From: Cellulomonas citrea
Lineage (GTDB): Bacteria; Actinomycetota; Actinomycetes; Actinomycetales; Cellulomonadaceae
Direction: 5' to 3'
Length of the DNA: 46,392 nucleotides
NCBI RefSeq assembly: GCF_009829685.1
Contig: NZ_VWSD01000008.1
Location: forward strand, 1-46,392
The position numbers and the translations under genes are program-made. This document shows positions 1-8,896 of the stretch, one piece after another. Each line of letters starts with the position of its first letter. The stretch's first letter is position 1. The notes beneath the pieces were generated by a model, which was given only the letters and a program-made list of their open reading frames with translations, did no database searches and was not told the DNA's origin.

Positions 1-164
1 CCGTCCCGGTGCCCGCCGGGCCGGGCGTGCCCGACGGCGCCGCGACCGTCCTGGCCGGCTGGTCGCCCGACGAGACATGGTGGCTGCACCCCGAGGCGGT
101 CGAGCGCACCGGGGTCGCCGCGACGTGTGTCCGCACCCAGCAGGACTGGGCGCCGCTGGGCTGA
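1..164 (+). CDS. C-terminal end of an unidentified protein (5' truncated)
   Basis: An open frame runs in from the window edge and stops with TGA at 162-164. The roughly 53 visible residues include WSPDETWWLHPEAVERTG and end DWAPLG. I do not recognise the family. Codon use is typical for this genome, with strong G/C at third positions, and the frame ends shortly before the convergent MATE gene, so a real gene end is likely. No function is assigned. Confidence 0.5.
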   Translation, partial: VPVPAGPGVPDGAATVLAGWSPDETWWLHPEAVERTGVAATCVRTQQDWAPLG

Positions 165-250
165 GGGGCGCGGCTGGGCGGCGTGGGCACGCGCGGACCG
201 CGGGTCGCCGCGGGGCTGGGGCGCCACTGGCACCCGACCCGCCGGCCCGG

Positions 251-1576
251 TCAGACCCCGAGCACCAGCCAGCGTGACCCGCGCGCCCGGACGCCCAGCG
301 TGACGAGCCGCACCAGCATGTAGCCCACCCCGAACACCCACCAGATGGCCGTGACCGCGCTGGTCACCGGCATCGACGCCTGCCCCACCCACAGCAGGGC
401 GGGCAGCGTCACCGCGACGTTGATCGCACCGGCCAGCGCCAGGTACCGGTTGTCACCGGCGCCCATGAGCACCCCGTCCAGCGCCCACACCACCCCGCCG
501 ACCGGCAGCCCCACCGCCACGACGACGAGCCCGGCGGCGATCGCGGCAGCCACGGCGCCGTCCGAGGTGAACACCGCCGCGAGCGGCGGGGCGCAGGCTG
601 CGAGCAGGAGGCCGAGCAGCAGCCCGCCCACCCCGGCCAGCTCCAGCAGCCGGCGCAGCACGGCCCGGGCCTGTGTGCCGTCCCCGGCGCCGAGCGCGTG
701 CCCCACCATCGCCTGCCCGGCGATCGCGAGCGCGTCCAGACCCAGCGCAGCGGTGCTGAACACCGTGAAGACGGCCTGGGTCGCGGCCAGGGCGACGGTG
801 CCGTGCGCGGTCGCGGCGACCACCGTGGCCACGAGCACGACGCGCATCGACAGGTTCCGCAGGAACAGCCAGCCGCCCGACCGTGCCGTCGCCGCGAGCC
901 CGACGCGGCCGGGTCGCAGGCTCACCTTCCCCCGCCGGGCGTGGCGCACCGCGATGAGCACGCACGCCGTGGCCATCCCGGTCTGCGCGAGCACGGTGCC
1001 GACCGCCGACCCGTCCAGCCCGAGCCCCGCGGGGTAGATGAGCAGGGCGTTGAGACCGGCGTTGGCCGCGAACCCCACCCCGGCCACCACGAGCGGGGTG
1101 CGGGTGTCCAGCAGCCCGCGGAACAGCCCGGTCGCGGCTACCACGACGAGCATGGCCGGCAGGCCGAGGCAGGAGATCCGCAGGTAGCGTGCCGCGGCGG
1201 CGGCCACGTCGGGCTCCGCGCCGAACAGCCCGGTGAGCCACGGCCCGGTCGCCCAGCCCGCGACGGCGAGCACCACCCCGAGCCCGGCGGCCAGCCACAT
1301 GCCGTCGATCCCGGCGTGCAGCGCCCCGCGCCGGTCGCCGGCACCCAGCCGCCGCGCGACGAGGGGCGTCGTGGCGTAGGCCAGGAAGATGAGCAGCCCG
1401 AGGGCGGTCTGCAGCACGGTCGACGCGACCCCGAGCGCGGCCAGCGGCGGCGCCCCCAGGTGCCCGACGAGCGCGGTGTCGGTCGCCAGGAACAGAGGTT
1501 CGGCGACGAGCGCCCCGAGCGACGGCAGGGCGAGGCGCAGGATCGGCCCGTCGTACCGGCTGCGCAGGACGCTCAC
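251..1576 (-). CDS. MATE family (DinF-type) efflux transporter
   Basis: Multidrug and toxic compound extrusion transporter of 441 residues, the usual MATE length. Such proteins export cationic drugs or metabolites using a Na+ or H+ gradient. The sequence is almost entirely hydrophobic helices. The N-terminus (ILRLALPSLGALVAEPLFLATDTALVGHLG) carries the typical first-helix pattern of the DinF/NorM family, and a second, internally repeated half begins near residue 230. The start is GTG; TACCGT lies 7 nt upstream on the minus strand, so the mRNA may be leaderless. It is the last gene of a minus-strand run that begins with the patatin-like gene. The substrate cannot be deduced. Confidence 0.9.
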   Translation of the reverse strand: MSVLRSRYDGPILRLALPSLGALVAEPLFLATDTALVGHLGAPPLAALGVASTVLQTALGLLIFLAYATTPLVARRLGAGDRRGALHAGIDGMWLAAGLGVVLAVAGWATGPWLTGLFGAEPDVAAAAARYLRISCLGLPAMLVVVAATGLFRGLLDTRTPLVVAGVGFAANAGLNALLIYPAGLGLDGSAVGTVLAQTGMATACVLIAVRHARRGKVSLRPGRVGLAATARSGGWLFLRNLSMRVVLVATVVAATAHGTVALAATQAVFTVFSTAALGLDALAIAGQAMVGHALGAGDGTQARAVLRRLLELAGVGGLLLGLLLAACAPPLAAVFTSDGAVAAAIAAGLVVVAVGLPVGGVVWALDGVLMGAGDNRYLALAGAINVAVTLPALLWVGQASMPVTSAVTAIWWVFGVGYMLVRLVTLGVRARGSRWLVLGV

Positions 1577-1612
1577 GCCAGGGACGGTAGCCGGACCCGG
1601 CGTGGTCGGTGC

Positions 1613-1864
1613 TCAGTGCTCGCGGTCGTCGGGTGCGGGGTAGATGCTGCGGTCCTCGGCCCGCCGGTTCCGGCCGCCGAACCACGACCCGGGGTAGATC
1701 CTCGGCAGCACCTTGAGCACCGCGAGCGCCACGTACATGAGGGTGTTGAGCGCGACGAACGTCGCCAGCACCTGGAACGCCGGGGACCAGAGCACCTGCT
1801 CGGGCAGCAGCAGCCCGGTGCGCGCGGCTGCCGCGTGCAGCGCCATGACCAGGGTCGTCGTCAT
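1613..1864 (-). CDS. Small membrane protein encoded with the glycosyltransferase
   Basis: An 83-residue protein with a hydrophobic stretch at about residues 28-52 (AFQVLATFVALNTLMYVALAVL), followed by a short polar tail with basic and acidic residues. Its ATG overlaps the stop codon of the upstream glycosyltransferase by 4 nt (ATGA), which implies translational coupling. I do not recognise the family. The coupling suggests a membrane partner of the glycosyltransferase, but this is inference. Confidence 0.7.
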   Translation of the reverse strand: MTTTLVMALHAAAARTGLLLPEQVLWSPAFQVLATFVALNTLMYVALAVLKVLPRIYPGSWFGGRNRRAEDRSIYPAPDDREH

Positions 1865-3537
1865 CGGGCCACCGCCTCCGGGTCGTCATCGGCTGGGCGG
1901 TCATCGGCGCGGCCGCCGTCTGCCGGGCCGTCGTCCCCCGCACCGGGTGCCGCGGTCCGCACGACGTGCGTCCAACGCGCCGTGCGGCCGAAGGAGATGT
2001 CCAGCACACCCTTGACGTAGACGACGTCGAGGAACGTGGCGAACACCAGCTCGGGCAGCAGCGCCGCACCGAGCAGCCGGGCCCGCCAGCCGCCGGCCCA
2101 CACGCTCACCACCCGTTCGACGGCGAAGACCCCGCCGAGCCCGAGCCAGAACGGGAACCAGATCCAGGTGTCGATCGCCAGCGCCATCACGGTGAACAGC
2201 AGGAAGTAGGAGGCCAGGGCGATGACGCCGTACCCGATGCCCAGCTGCTGCGCCCAGTACCGGAAGGTGCGCGGGGTGAGGCCGTACGCGCCGAGGTTCT
2301 CCAGGGCGCCGCGCTGCCAGCGCAGCCGCTGGTTCCACAGGGCGCGCCAGGTCGGCATCACCTCGGTGATGACCGTGCACCGGTCGGGGGAGATCATGAG
2401 CGCGCCCAGGGACTTGAGGGCGATGGTGAGCTCGTTGTCCTCGGTGAGGGCGGACGTGTCGTAGACGTCGCCCGGGGTCCCGGGGAGCGCCGCGCCACGG
2501 CTGGCCGCGACGGTCCGCAGCGCCGTCGGCCGGAACAGGGAGGCGGTCCCGGTGAGCACGAACACCCGGCCGCGTCGACGTCGGATGTCCCGGCTGTACC
2601 GGGTGTACTCGTTGCGCTGGAACTGGCCGAGCAGCCCGGCGCCCTCCTCGCCGTAGAACAGCCCGCCGATCGCCATGAGGCCGCGGTCCGCCGTCAGCCT
2701 GGCCACGGCGGCCTCGAGGAACCCGTCGTCCAGCGTCGTGTCCGCGTCCATGATCATGACGGCGTCGTTGTCGCCCAGCGTGGGCAGCAGGTCGCGCAGC
2801 ACCTGGTTGAGCGCGCCGGCCTTCTTGTGGGTGTTGTCGACGGAGGCCACGACGTCGGCGCCGGCCCGCCGGGCCACGTCCACGGTCGAGTCGGTGCAGT
2901 TGTCCGCGACGACGAGGATCCGCTCCGGCGGGTGCGACTGGCCGACGAGCGAGGCGATGGTGTGCGGCAGCGACGCCTCCTCGTTGTGCGCCGGGATGAG
3001 CACCGTCACGGTGACCGGTCCGGCGAACACGCCGCGGGTGCGGGCCATCACCACCTTGGGCGCCAGCGGGTTGGCGCCGGCGTCGGCGGACCGTCGGGCG
3101 TGGGTGCTGATCCGCAGCTCGGCGAGCGCCACCCCGGCGGCGAGCAGCACGGCCAGCGCGATCGCCGACAGCGCCACCCGGGGGGTGGGTGCCTGGGTCG
3201 CGTACAGCACGTCCCAGACCCCGAAGAGGAAGCCGCGGGTGGGGGCGACGTCGGCGCTGCCCCCCGCGGCGCGCGCGGCCAGCAGCAGGAGCACGGCTGC
3301 ACCGGCCGCGAGGCCGAGGATCACCAGGCCGATGAGTCGCGGGAACCCGGCCCCGGCACCGCGCCCGTCGGACGTGGTCGTCGGTGGCGTCGGGGCCCCG
3401 CCGTCCGGGTCGCCGCGGGGTGTGGGCACGGCACCGGTCCGCGGTGGTCCCGCGAGCGTGCGCCGGTCCGCGGCCGTTGCCGAGGACCGCCCCGTGAGGG
3501 GGCGACCGCTGTCGCCGTCGACGTGGTGCTCAGTCAT
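1861..3537 (-). CDS. Processive family-2 glycosyltransferase, membrane-bound
   Basis: A 558-residue protein. The first ~60 residues are a Pro/Thr/Gly-rich cytoplasmic tail, followed by two membrane helices (about 66-90 and 118-140). The GT2 catalytic domain (about 173-410) has VTVLIPAHNEE, the metal-binding DAD at 264-266, TEDNE at 365-369 (catalytic base) and QRLRW at 403-407. These match the D, DXD, (T/G)ED and QxxRW set of processive polysaccharide synthases such as poly-GlcNAc, cellulose or hyaluronan synthases. Three C-terminal membrane helices follow. The open frame extends further upstream, but the ATG at 3537 is preceded by GGAGGTGA at good spacing and the upstream extension is Arg/Pro-rich shadow sequence, so I chose this start. 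A membrane or extracellular glycan is the likely product; sugar specificity is unknown. Confidence 0.9.
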   Translation of the reverse strand: MTEHHVDGDSGRPLTGRSSATAADRRTLAGPPRTGAVPTPRGDPDGGAPTPPTTTSDGRGAGAGFPRLIGLVILGLAAGAAVLLLLAARAAGGSADVAPTRGFLFGVWDVLYATQAPTPRVALSAIALAVLLAAGVALAELRISTHARRSADAGANPLAPKVVMARTRGVFAGPVTVTVLIPAHNEEASLPHTIASLVGQSHPPERILVVADNCTDSTVDVARRAGADVVASVDNTHKKAGALNQVLRDLLPTLGDNDAVMIMDADTTLDDGFLEAAVARLTADRGLMAIGGLFYGEEGAGLLGQFQRNEYTRYSRDIRRRRGRVFVLTGTASLFRPTALRTVAASRGAALPGTPGDVYDTSALTEDNELTIALKSLGALMISPDRCTVITEVMPTWRALWNQRLRWQRGALENLGAYGLTPRTFRYWAQQLGIGYGVIALASYFLLFTVMALAIDTWIWFPFWLGLGGVFAVERVVSVWAGGWRARLLGAALLPELVFATFLDVVYVKGVLDISFGRTARWTHVVRTAAPGAGDDGPADGGRADDRPADDDPEAVAR

Positions 3538-3707
3538 CGTGCTCACCTCCGGGGTCCCTCGCCCCGTGGCCGGCGCAGCACCGGTCACGCTGTGGCATCG
3601 ACACGTCGTGCCGGTCGGATGAGGCCGTGGGGCGCACGAGGTCGGGTGAAACGGAGGAATCGGGCGGCGGCGCCGCAGCCGGACCGGCTCGGCGGCTGCT
3701 CGCCGCG

Positions 3708-4442
3708 CTACGCCAGGTCGCTCCCGACCAGCGTCACCATCGCGGCCCGCACGCTCGCGCCGGCCTGGGTCGCGGTCTGCTCCGGGTCGGACGGCACCCG
3801 CAGGGCGCGGACGGTGATGGTCGGACGCCGGCGCAGGCGGAGCCGTGGTGCGCTCCGTCCCGGCGGCCAGGCGTCGTCGGCCCCCGTGATGGCCAGGACG
3901 GTGACGTCCGCCCCGTCGGCCGCGAGCCGTCCGGTGCCGGCACGGAAGCGTCCGACGCCGTCGGCCCGCTCGGCGGCGTGCACGAGCCGGCCCTCGGCGG
4001 CGATCGCGACGACCCGGCCCTCGTCGAGCAGGTCGCCCGCACGGCGCAGCCCGTCGGGGGCGCCGCGTCCGGTCGCGGCGGGGATGAGCGCGAGCGACCT
4101 CAGCAGCAGGCGCAGCGGTGCCGGGGCGAAGAAGTCCTCCCGGGCGAACATCGCCGGCCAGCGTCCGTCGGCGCGGCACACCGTGACCACGACGCAGTAG
4201 TCGAGCGGGCTGCGGTGGTTGGTGACGAGCAGCGGGCGCGGGCCGAGGTCAGCGGGCAGTCGGCCGCCGGGCAGCGACGAGGTGTCGAGCCGGGCGCAGC
4301 TGTGCACCACGGCGGCGAGGGCTGCCCCGGCGAACCGGCGCAGGGCCCGGGCGGGCAGCGTGTCGATCGGGTCGAGCCGGGTGGGGGTCGCCGGTGCGGC
4401 GGAGCGCTCCGGTTCAGCTCGCGACACGTGCTGCGCCGTCAT
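3708..4442 (-). CDS. PlsC-like 1-acylglycerol-phosphate acyltransferase
   Basis: A 244-residue lysophospholipid acyltransferase family member, expected to transfer an acyl chain to lysophosphatidate or a related acceptor at the membrane. The H(x4)D catalytic motif is NHRSPLD with His76 and Asp81; a second acyltransferase block appears as AAEGR at 148-152 in place of the more usual FPEGTR. The start lies 29 nt inside the upstream patatin-like gene, so the two are probably co-transcribed. One enzyme of the pair would remove acyl chains and the other add them, consistent with phospholipid remodelling. The exact acceptor cannot be read from the sequence. Confidence 0.85.
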   Translation of the reverse strand: MTAQHVSRAEPERSAAPATPTRLDPIDTLPARALRRFAGAALAAVVHSCARLDTSSLPGGRLPADLGPRPLLVTNHRSPLDYCVVVTVCRADGRWPAMFAREDFFAPAPLRLLLRSLALIPAATGRGAPDGLRRAGDLLDEGRVVAIAAEGRLVHAAERADGVGRFRAGTGRLAADGADVTVLAITGADDAWPPGRSAPRLRLRRRPTITVRALRVPSDPEQTATQAGASVRAAMVTLVGSDLA

Positions 4443-5259
4443 CGGTCGCGCAGCCGCAGGTCAGCGGGGGTTCGGTGAGCAGCTCGTCGACGTCGACCCG
4501 GTCGAGCGCCTCGAGGGTGGTCTCGTAGCCGAGGGCGATGAGGCGGTCGGCGTCGCGGGCCGACCAGGACGCGTAGCCCTCGGTGTCGATGACCACGTCG
4601 AGGTCGGGGGTGACCTCCTCGGCGGGGGTGAGCACCTTGCGCTGCACGGTGGCGCGCGCACCGGCCGGTGCCTGGGGGCGCAGCCGCACGGCGATGGTCC
4701 GCGTGGCGCCGAGGTGGTGGGCGGCCCACACCGGCACGGGCGAGGTGAGCACCCCGTCGACGAGCGTGCGGCCGTCGGTGCGCACTGCGGGGAAGACGCC
4801 GGGGACGGCGATGGACGCCAGGATGGCGGTGGTCGCGTCGCCGTGGTCCAGCAGGACGGCGCTGCGGGTGCGCACATCGGTGGCGACGGCGCCGAACCGC
4901 CGGGGCAGGTCCTCGATGGCCTTGCGGCCGAGCATCCAGTCGAGGGTGCTGTGCAGCGCCGTGGTCTCGATGAGCGCGAGCGCGCGGGTGGGACGCGGCC
5001 GGCCGATGTCGGACCAGGTGAGGGACGCGAGGCGTTCGACGATGAGCTCGGGCGACATCCCTGCGGCGTACAGGCCGCCGACGAGGGCCCCCGCGCTGGT
5101 CCCGACGATCACCTGCGGCGCGATGCCGCGCTCCTGCAGGGCGAGCAGGGCGCCGGCGTGGGCCGTGCCGCGGGCGGCGCCGCTGGACAGCACGAGCCCG
5201 AGCTGCGCGCGACGGTTCGGTCGGTGCTCGGCCGTCGTTGCGGCGGTGCTGCGTCCCAT
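4414..5259 (-). CDS. Patatin-like phospholipase / serine hydrolase (RssA-like)
   Basis: A 281-residue protein with the patatin fold: the oxyanion-loop region SSGAARG at 25-31, the nucleophile elbow GTSAG with Ser55, and the Asp of the Ser-Asp dyad in VDG at Asp168. Patatin-like enzymes of this size (E. coli RssA/YchK type) are cytoplasmic or membrane-associated lipid acyl hydrolases. It is the first gene of the minus-strand block and overlaps the acyltransferase gene by 29 nt. An AAGGAG ribosome site precedes the ATG. A 12-bp inverted repeat sits just upstream, between this gene and the divergent TetR gene. Confidence 0.88.
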   Translation of the reverse strand: MGRSTAATTAEHRPNRRAQLGLVLSSGAARGTAHAGALLALQERGIAPQVIVGTSAGALVGGLYAAGMSPELIVERLASLTWSDIGRPRPTRALALIETTALHSTLDWMLGRKAIEDLPRRFGAVATDVRTRSAVLLDHGDATTAILASIAVPGVFPAVRTDGRTLVDGVLTSPVPVWAAHHLGATRTIAVRLRPQAPAGARATVQRKVLTPAEEVTPDLDVVIDTEGYASWSARDADRLIALGYETTLEALDRVDVDELLTEPPLTCGCATDDGAARVAS

Positions 5260-5276
5260 GCCACTCCTTCGAACCG

Positions 5277-5288
5277 ATAGTCAACTAT
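5277..5288. promoter_or_regulatory. Candidate TetR operator between patatin and tetR genes
   Basis: ATAGT-CA-ACTAT is a perfect inverted repeat 18 nt upstream of the patatin ATG. On the minus strand a TACGAT -10-like hexamer (5292-5297) lies directly beside it, so a bound repressor would cover the transcription start region. The divergent TetR gene at 5417 is the obvious candidate regulator. Confidence 0.5.
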
Positions 5289-5416
5289 TAGATCGTACCC
5301 CCCTCGCCCCTCGGTGCGCTGACCAGGGCAGACGCATCGCGGCCGTGTGCAGTTGGTAGCCTCGCTGGACCGAGGCCAGACCTGCTGTCGCCTCCTGCGG
5401 GGAGGAGGGGGACCGG

Positions 5417-5977
5417 GTGGACGTCAGGACGATGCGCGCCGACGCCGTCGCGAGCGTGACCCGGATCCTCGACGCGGCCCGCCGGGTCTTCCAGTCCGGT
5501 GACGGCACCGGGACCCTCGACAAGGTCGCCCAGGAGGCCGGGGTCGGGATCGCCACGCTCTACCGGCACTTCCCCAACCGGCAGTCGCTCGCGGCCGGTG
5601 TGTACCAGCGCCTGTTCGACCAGGAGATCGAGCCGTACCTGCTCCAGGTCGAGGCGGGTGACGGCTCGCACGCCGAGCTGCTCGCCCTGGCCGAGCGGGT
5701 CGTCACGGTGAGCCGCCGCGAACGCGCGCTCATCGCCTCCCTCGGCGACCTGGGCGGGACGACGGCCGAGCTGCTGCGCCCGCACATCGCGGGGTTCGAG
5801 GCGTTCGTCGCGCGCGGGCAGGCGGCCGGCACGCTGCGTCCCGAGCTCACCGGGGCCGATGTGCCGCAGCTGCTCGCGATGCTCGCCGCCGCCGGTCTGG
5901 TGCTCGACGCCGACGAGGCCGGTCGTCGCCGCTACCTGCACCTGCTGCTCGACGGTCTGCGCCCGCAGCTCGGCTAG
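5417..5977 (+). CDS. TetR family transcriptional regulator
   Basis: A 186-residue one-component repressor. The N-terminal helix-turn-helix spans about residues 10-55 (ILDAARRVFQSG, then TLDKVAQEAGVGIATLYRHFPNRQSL), followed by a helical ligand-binding and dimerisation domain. The GTG start is preceded by a strong purine-rich ribosome site; an in-frame ATG 15 nt downstream is the alternative. It diverges from the patatin/acyltransferase operon and probably controls it and itself through the inverted repeat at 5277-5288. The ligand is unknown. Confidence 0.9.
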   Translation: MDVRTMRADAVASVTRILDAARRVFQSGDGTGTLDKVAQEAGVGIATLYRHFPNRQSLAAGVYQRLFDQEIEPYLLQVEAGDGSHAELLALAERVVTVSRRERALIASLGDLGGTTAELLRPHIAGFEAFVARGQAAGTLRPELTGADVPQLLAMLAAAGLVLDADEAGRRRYLHLLLDGLRPQLG

Positions 5978-6030
5978 AGGTGGTCGCCCGCCCCCTGGCC
6001 GCTGCCGGCGGCAGGCCGCAGAATCGGGCC

Positions 6031-6600
6031 ATGGCCGCCGCCGACGAGCCCCCGCCCGCCCTCACGGTGCCCGATGTCACCGCCTGGCGCGCCTGGCTCG
6101 ACGTCCACGAGGACGCCTCCGACGGCGTCTGGCTCGTCCTGGCCAAGAAGGGCACGACGCACCCCACGTCGCTCACCTACGCGCAGGCGCTCGACGAGGC
6201 GCTGTGCAGCGGCTGGATCGACGGGCAGAAGCGCGGCGGTGACGACCTCACGTTCCGCCAGCGGTTCACCCCGCGGCGCGCCCGGTCGCTGTGGTCCGCG
6301 CGCAACGTCGAGCACATCGCCCGGCTCGTGGACGACGGGCGGCTGCGACCGCGCGGGCAGGCGGAGGTCGACCGTGCCCGGGCTGACGGGCGCTGGGACC
6401 GCGCCTACCCCGGGTCGGCGGAGGCCGAGGTCCCCGCCGATCTGCTCGCTGCGCTCGACCCTGCGGCCCGGGACCGGTTCGAGGCCCTCACCCGCGCCCA
6501 GCGCTACTCGGTGCTGCACCCGCTCATGACGGCACCCACCCCGGCCGCACGCCAGGCCCGGCTCGAACGGACGCTCGCGCGGCTGCGTGACGAGCAGTGA
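6031..6600 (+). CDS. YdeI/OmpD-associated family protein
   Basis: A 189-residue protein of the YdeI-like family (also annotated as bacteriocin-protection YdeI/OmpD-associated). The visible family core is AWRAWLDVHEDASDGVWLVLAKKG, SLTYAQALDEALCSGWIDGQ, then FTPRRARSLWSARNVEHI and a C-terminal VPADLLAALDP segment. The biochemical role is not established. I chose the ATG at 6031 over the upstream in-frame start because CAGAAT lies 6 nt before it, matching a leaderless -10, and the extra 17 residues look non-coding. A degraded paralogue lies at 12262. Confidence 0.85.
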   Translation: MAAADEPPPALTVPDVTAWRAWLDVHEDASDGVWLVLAKKGTTHPTSLTYAQALDEALCSGWIDGQKRGGDDLTFRQRFTPRRARSLWSARNVEHIARLVDDGRLRPRGQAEVDRARADGRWDRAYPGSAEAEVPADLLAALDPAARDRFEALTRAQRYSVLHPLMTAPTPAARQARLERTLARLRDEQ

Positions 6601-6633
6601 CGACGTCCGAGCGGCCGGTCGCCACGGGGTCGC

Positions 6634-7335
6634 TCAGCGGTCCAGCTCCAGGTACCGCAGCACCGCGAGCACCCGGCGGTGGTCGCCGGCGTCGGGTGCC
6701 AGGTCGAGCTTGGTGAAGATCGACGTCACGTGCTTCTCGACCGCACCGTAGGTCAGCACCAGGTGCTCGGCGATCGCTCCGTTGGACCTGCCCTGCGCCA
6801 TGAGCTCGAGCACCTCACGCTCGCGGGCGGACAGCCGACCCAGCCCGCCGTCGGACCGGGAGGCCCCCAGCAGCTGGGTGACCACCTCGGGGTCGAGCAC
6901 GGTCTGCCCGTCGGCGATCCGTTCCAGGGCTGCGAGGAAGTCGCCCACGTCGGCGACGCGGTCCTTGAGCAGGTAGCCCACCCCGCGCGCCCCGCCGGCC
7001 AGCAGCTGGGCGGCGAACCGGGTCTCGACGTACTGGGAGAACAGCAGCACCCCGAGCTCGGGGAACCGGGCGCGCAGCTCGAGCGCGGCGCGCAGGCCCT
7101 CGTCCCGGAACGTCGGCGGCATCCGCACGTCGACCACTGCGACGTCCGGCAGGCCGGTGCCCTTGGCCGTCTCGGATCCCTTGGTCTCCCCGGTGCCCTC
7201 CGCGAGCGCGGTGACGGCCGCCACCAGGGCGGTCGCGTCGCCGACGGCCCCGACCACCTCATGCCCGCGGCGGGTGAGCAACGCCGCCAGCCCGTCCCGC
7301 AGGATGGCGGAGTCCTCGGCGATCATCACCCGCAT
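6634..7335 (-). CDS. NarL/FixJ-type response regulator
   Basis: A 233-residue DNA-binding response regulator. The receiver domain (residues 1-135) has acidic Glu7/Asp8, the phospho-acceptor Asp69 in VVDVRMP and Lys near 122 (LLKD). A LuxR-type helix-turn-helix (about 168-225) contains LSAREREVLELMAQGRSN and AIAEHLVLTYGAVEKHV. A Gly/Thr/Lys-rich insertion of roughly 15 residues lies just before the phospho-Asp. The gene sits 54 nt behind the sensor kinase gene on the same strand and is its probable partner. Target genes are not evident. Confidence 0.93.
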   Translation of the reverse strand: MRVMIAEDSAILRDGLAALLTRRGHEVVGAVGDATALVAAVTALAEGTGETKGSETAKGTGLPDVAVVDVRMPPTFRDEGLRAALELRARFPELGVLLFSQYVETRFAAQLLAGGARGVGYLLKDRVADVGDFLAALERIADGQTVLDPEVVTQLLGASRSDGGLGRLSAREREVLELMAQGRSNGAIAEHLVLTYGAVEKHVTSIFTKLDLAPDAGDHRRVLAVLRYLELDR

Positions 7336-7389
7336 CGGTGCGGCCTCGCCGCCCTCACCGGCGGTTCGTGGACGACGGTGGCCGACGGG

Positions 7390-8757
7390 TCATCGAGCAG
7401 CGCGCATCGGCAGGGACATGGTGACCACGGTAGGTCCCCCGGCGGGGCTGTCGATCTCGACGGTGCCGTCCACCGTGGACACCCGCTCGACGAGCCCCTG
7501 CAGGCCCGTCCCGCCGGAGGCCCCGGGCAAGGCCGGCCGGGCGCCGCCGTGCCCGTCGTCGCGCACCCGCACCCGCACCGTGTCGTCGAGGGTGTCCACC
7601 CGCACGTAGGCGCCCGTGGCACCGGCGTGCCGCTGCACGTTGGTGAGCAGCTCGGCGACCCCGAAGTAGGCGATGGCGGCGAGCTCGGGCGCGGGCTCCG
7701 TCGGCAGGTCGACGTCCAGCGTGACGGGGACGGCGCTGCGGGTGACCAGGGTCTCCAGGGCGAGCGTGAGGCCGTTGTCCAGGGCCGGCGGGTGGATGCC
7801 GCGGGCGATCTCGCGCAGCTCGACGAGGGTGTCCTTCATCTCGCGGTGCGTCTCGTCGAGCAGCAGCAGGGCCGCGGCGCGATCGGCCTCGTCACCGCCG
7901 GCCAGCCGGTCGCGGACGTCGTCGACCTGCATGGCCAGGGTCACCAGGCGGGCCTGGGTGCCGTCGTGCAGGTCGCGCTCGATCCGCCGGAGCCGGGCGT
8001 CGGCGTCCTGGACGGCGTGGCTGCGGGTCTGCTCGAGGTGGGCCACCCGCAGGCTCGCCGCCGTGGGGCCGAGCAGCAGCCGGCTCAGCAGCCGGAACCC
8101 GTGCGCCAGGCCGTGGGTGACCTGCGGCCACAGCAGGAGGAACACCACGCCGAGCGCCACCATCGCCCACAGCCGGCCGGGGGTGTCGACGAAGTAGTCG
8201 TTGTTGATGCTCGCGCCCCGGTGCCAGCTTCCGTCGAGCGCCTGCTGCCAGGGCAGGAACCGGTACCAGAACCAGTAGGTGAGCCCGCCGAGGCCGAGGG
8301 CGAGGAACAGCCAGGACAGCGTCACGGACAGGATCGACAACGGCAGGCTCACCGCCCCGAACGCCAGGGCGCGCCAGCCGGCGGCGTCCCCGAGCATGGC
8401 CCCGATCTGGCCCCAGAACCCCCTGCCCCGACGGTGCGGGGGCGGGGTGGGCACATCGGTGTCGAGCAGCGTGCGGGCCAGCCCGCGGTAGGCGCCGCCC
8501 AGGACGCGGGCGCCGACCACGATCCAGCCCGCCGCGTACAACCCGAACGCGGTGATCGCGACGGACACGCTGAACGTCACGGCGAGCACCCCCCAGGCGA
8601 ACCCGACCGGCGCGAGCAGCAGCACGACGTTCAGGTAGCCGAGCTCGCGCCAGGTGCGGCCCGCGACCGGCCCGAGCAGCAGCGCGACCCCTCGGGAGAT
8701 GTTCTGTGCGACGACGGGCCGGGTGGTGCCCGGCAGGTCCGCGACCGGCGTGCTCAT
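7390..8757 (-). CDS. Membrane sensor histidine kinase (HisKA_3 type)
   Basis: A 455-residue kinase. The N-terminal half has several membrane helices (about 42-72, 75-92, 130-165, 197-212), matching the multi-pass sensor domain of actinobacterial LiaS/NarX-like kinases. The HisKA_3 dimerisation domain holds RIERDLHDGTQARL with His264 as the phosphorylation site. The HATPase domain ends in a G-box (GGTGLQGLVERV). I chose the ATG at 8757, preceded by AAGGGG; the longer upstream frame is shadow sequence. It forms a two-component system with the response regulator at 6634-7335. Cell-envelope stress is a common input for such kinases, but this is inference. Confidence 0.92.
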   Translation of the reverse strand: MSTPVADLPGTTRPVVAQNISRGVALLLGPVAGRTWRELGYLNVVLLLAPVGFAWGVLAVTFSVSVAITAFGLYAAGWIVVGARVLGGAYRGLARTLLDTDVPTPPPHRRGRGFWGQIGAMLGDAAGWRALAFGAVSLPLSILSVTLSWLFLALGLGGLTYWFWYRFLPWQQALDGSWHRGASINNDYFVDTPGRLWAMVALGVVFLLLWPQVTHGLAHGFRLLSRLLLGPTAASLRVAHLEQTRSHAVQDADARLRRIERDLHDGTQARLVTLAMQVDDVRDRLAGGDEADRAAALLLLDETHREMKDTLVELREIARGIHPPALDNGLTLALETLVTRSAVPVTLDVDLPTEPAPELAAIAYFGVAELLTNVQRHAGATGAYVRVDTLDDTVRVRVRDDGHGGARPALPGASGGTGLQGLVERVSTVDGTVEIDSPAGGPTVVTMSLPMRAAR

Positions 8758-8896
8758 CGGTGACCCCTTCTGGTGGCTGAGGTCCCCATCGTGTCGGCCG
8801 GGCTCGGCCCGCCGACAGCAGGCAGCCCACCGTGACCTGCGGGGGATGTCCCCCGGTCCGGACCGGAGGGCGCGGGCCTGGCTGACCAGTGCCGGG

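Noticed and set aside
453-2069. A 538-codon minus-strand frame across the MATE and small membrane protein genes
   Set aside because: Arg/Ala/Pro-rich alternative frame of the MATE gene; it contradicts the coupled gene junctions at 1861-1864.
6679-8763. A 694-codon plus-strand frame opposite the two-component genes
   Set aside because: It is the complement of well-supported kinase and response regulator genes, with repetitive Gly/Arg/Glu/Gln composition and no domain.
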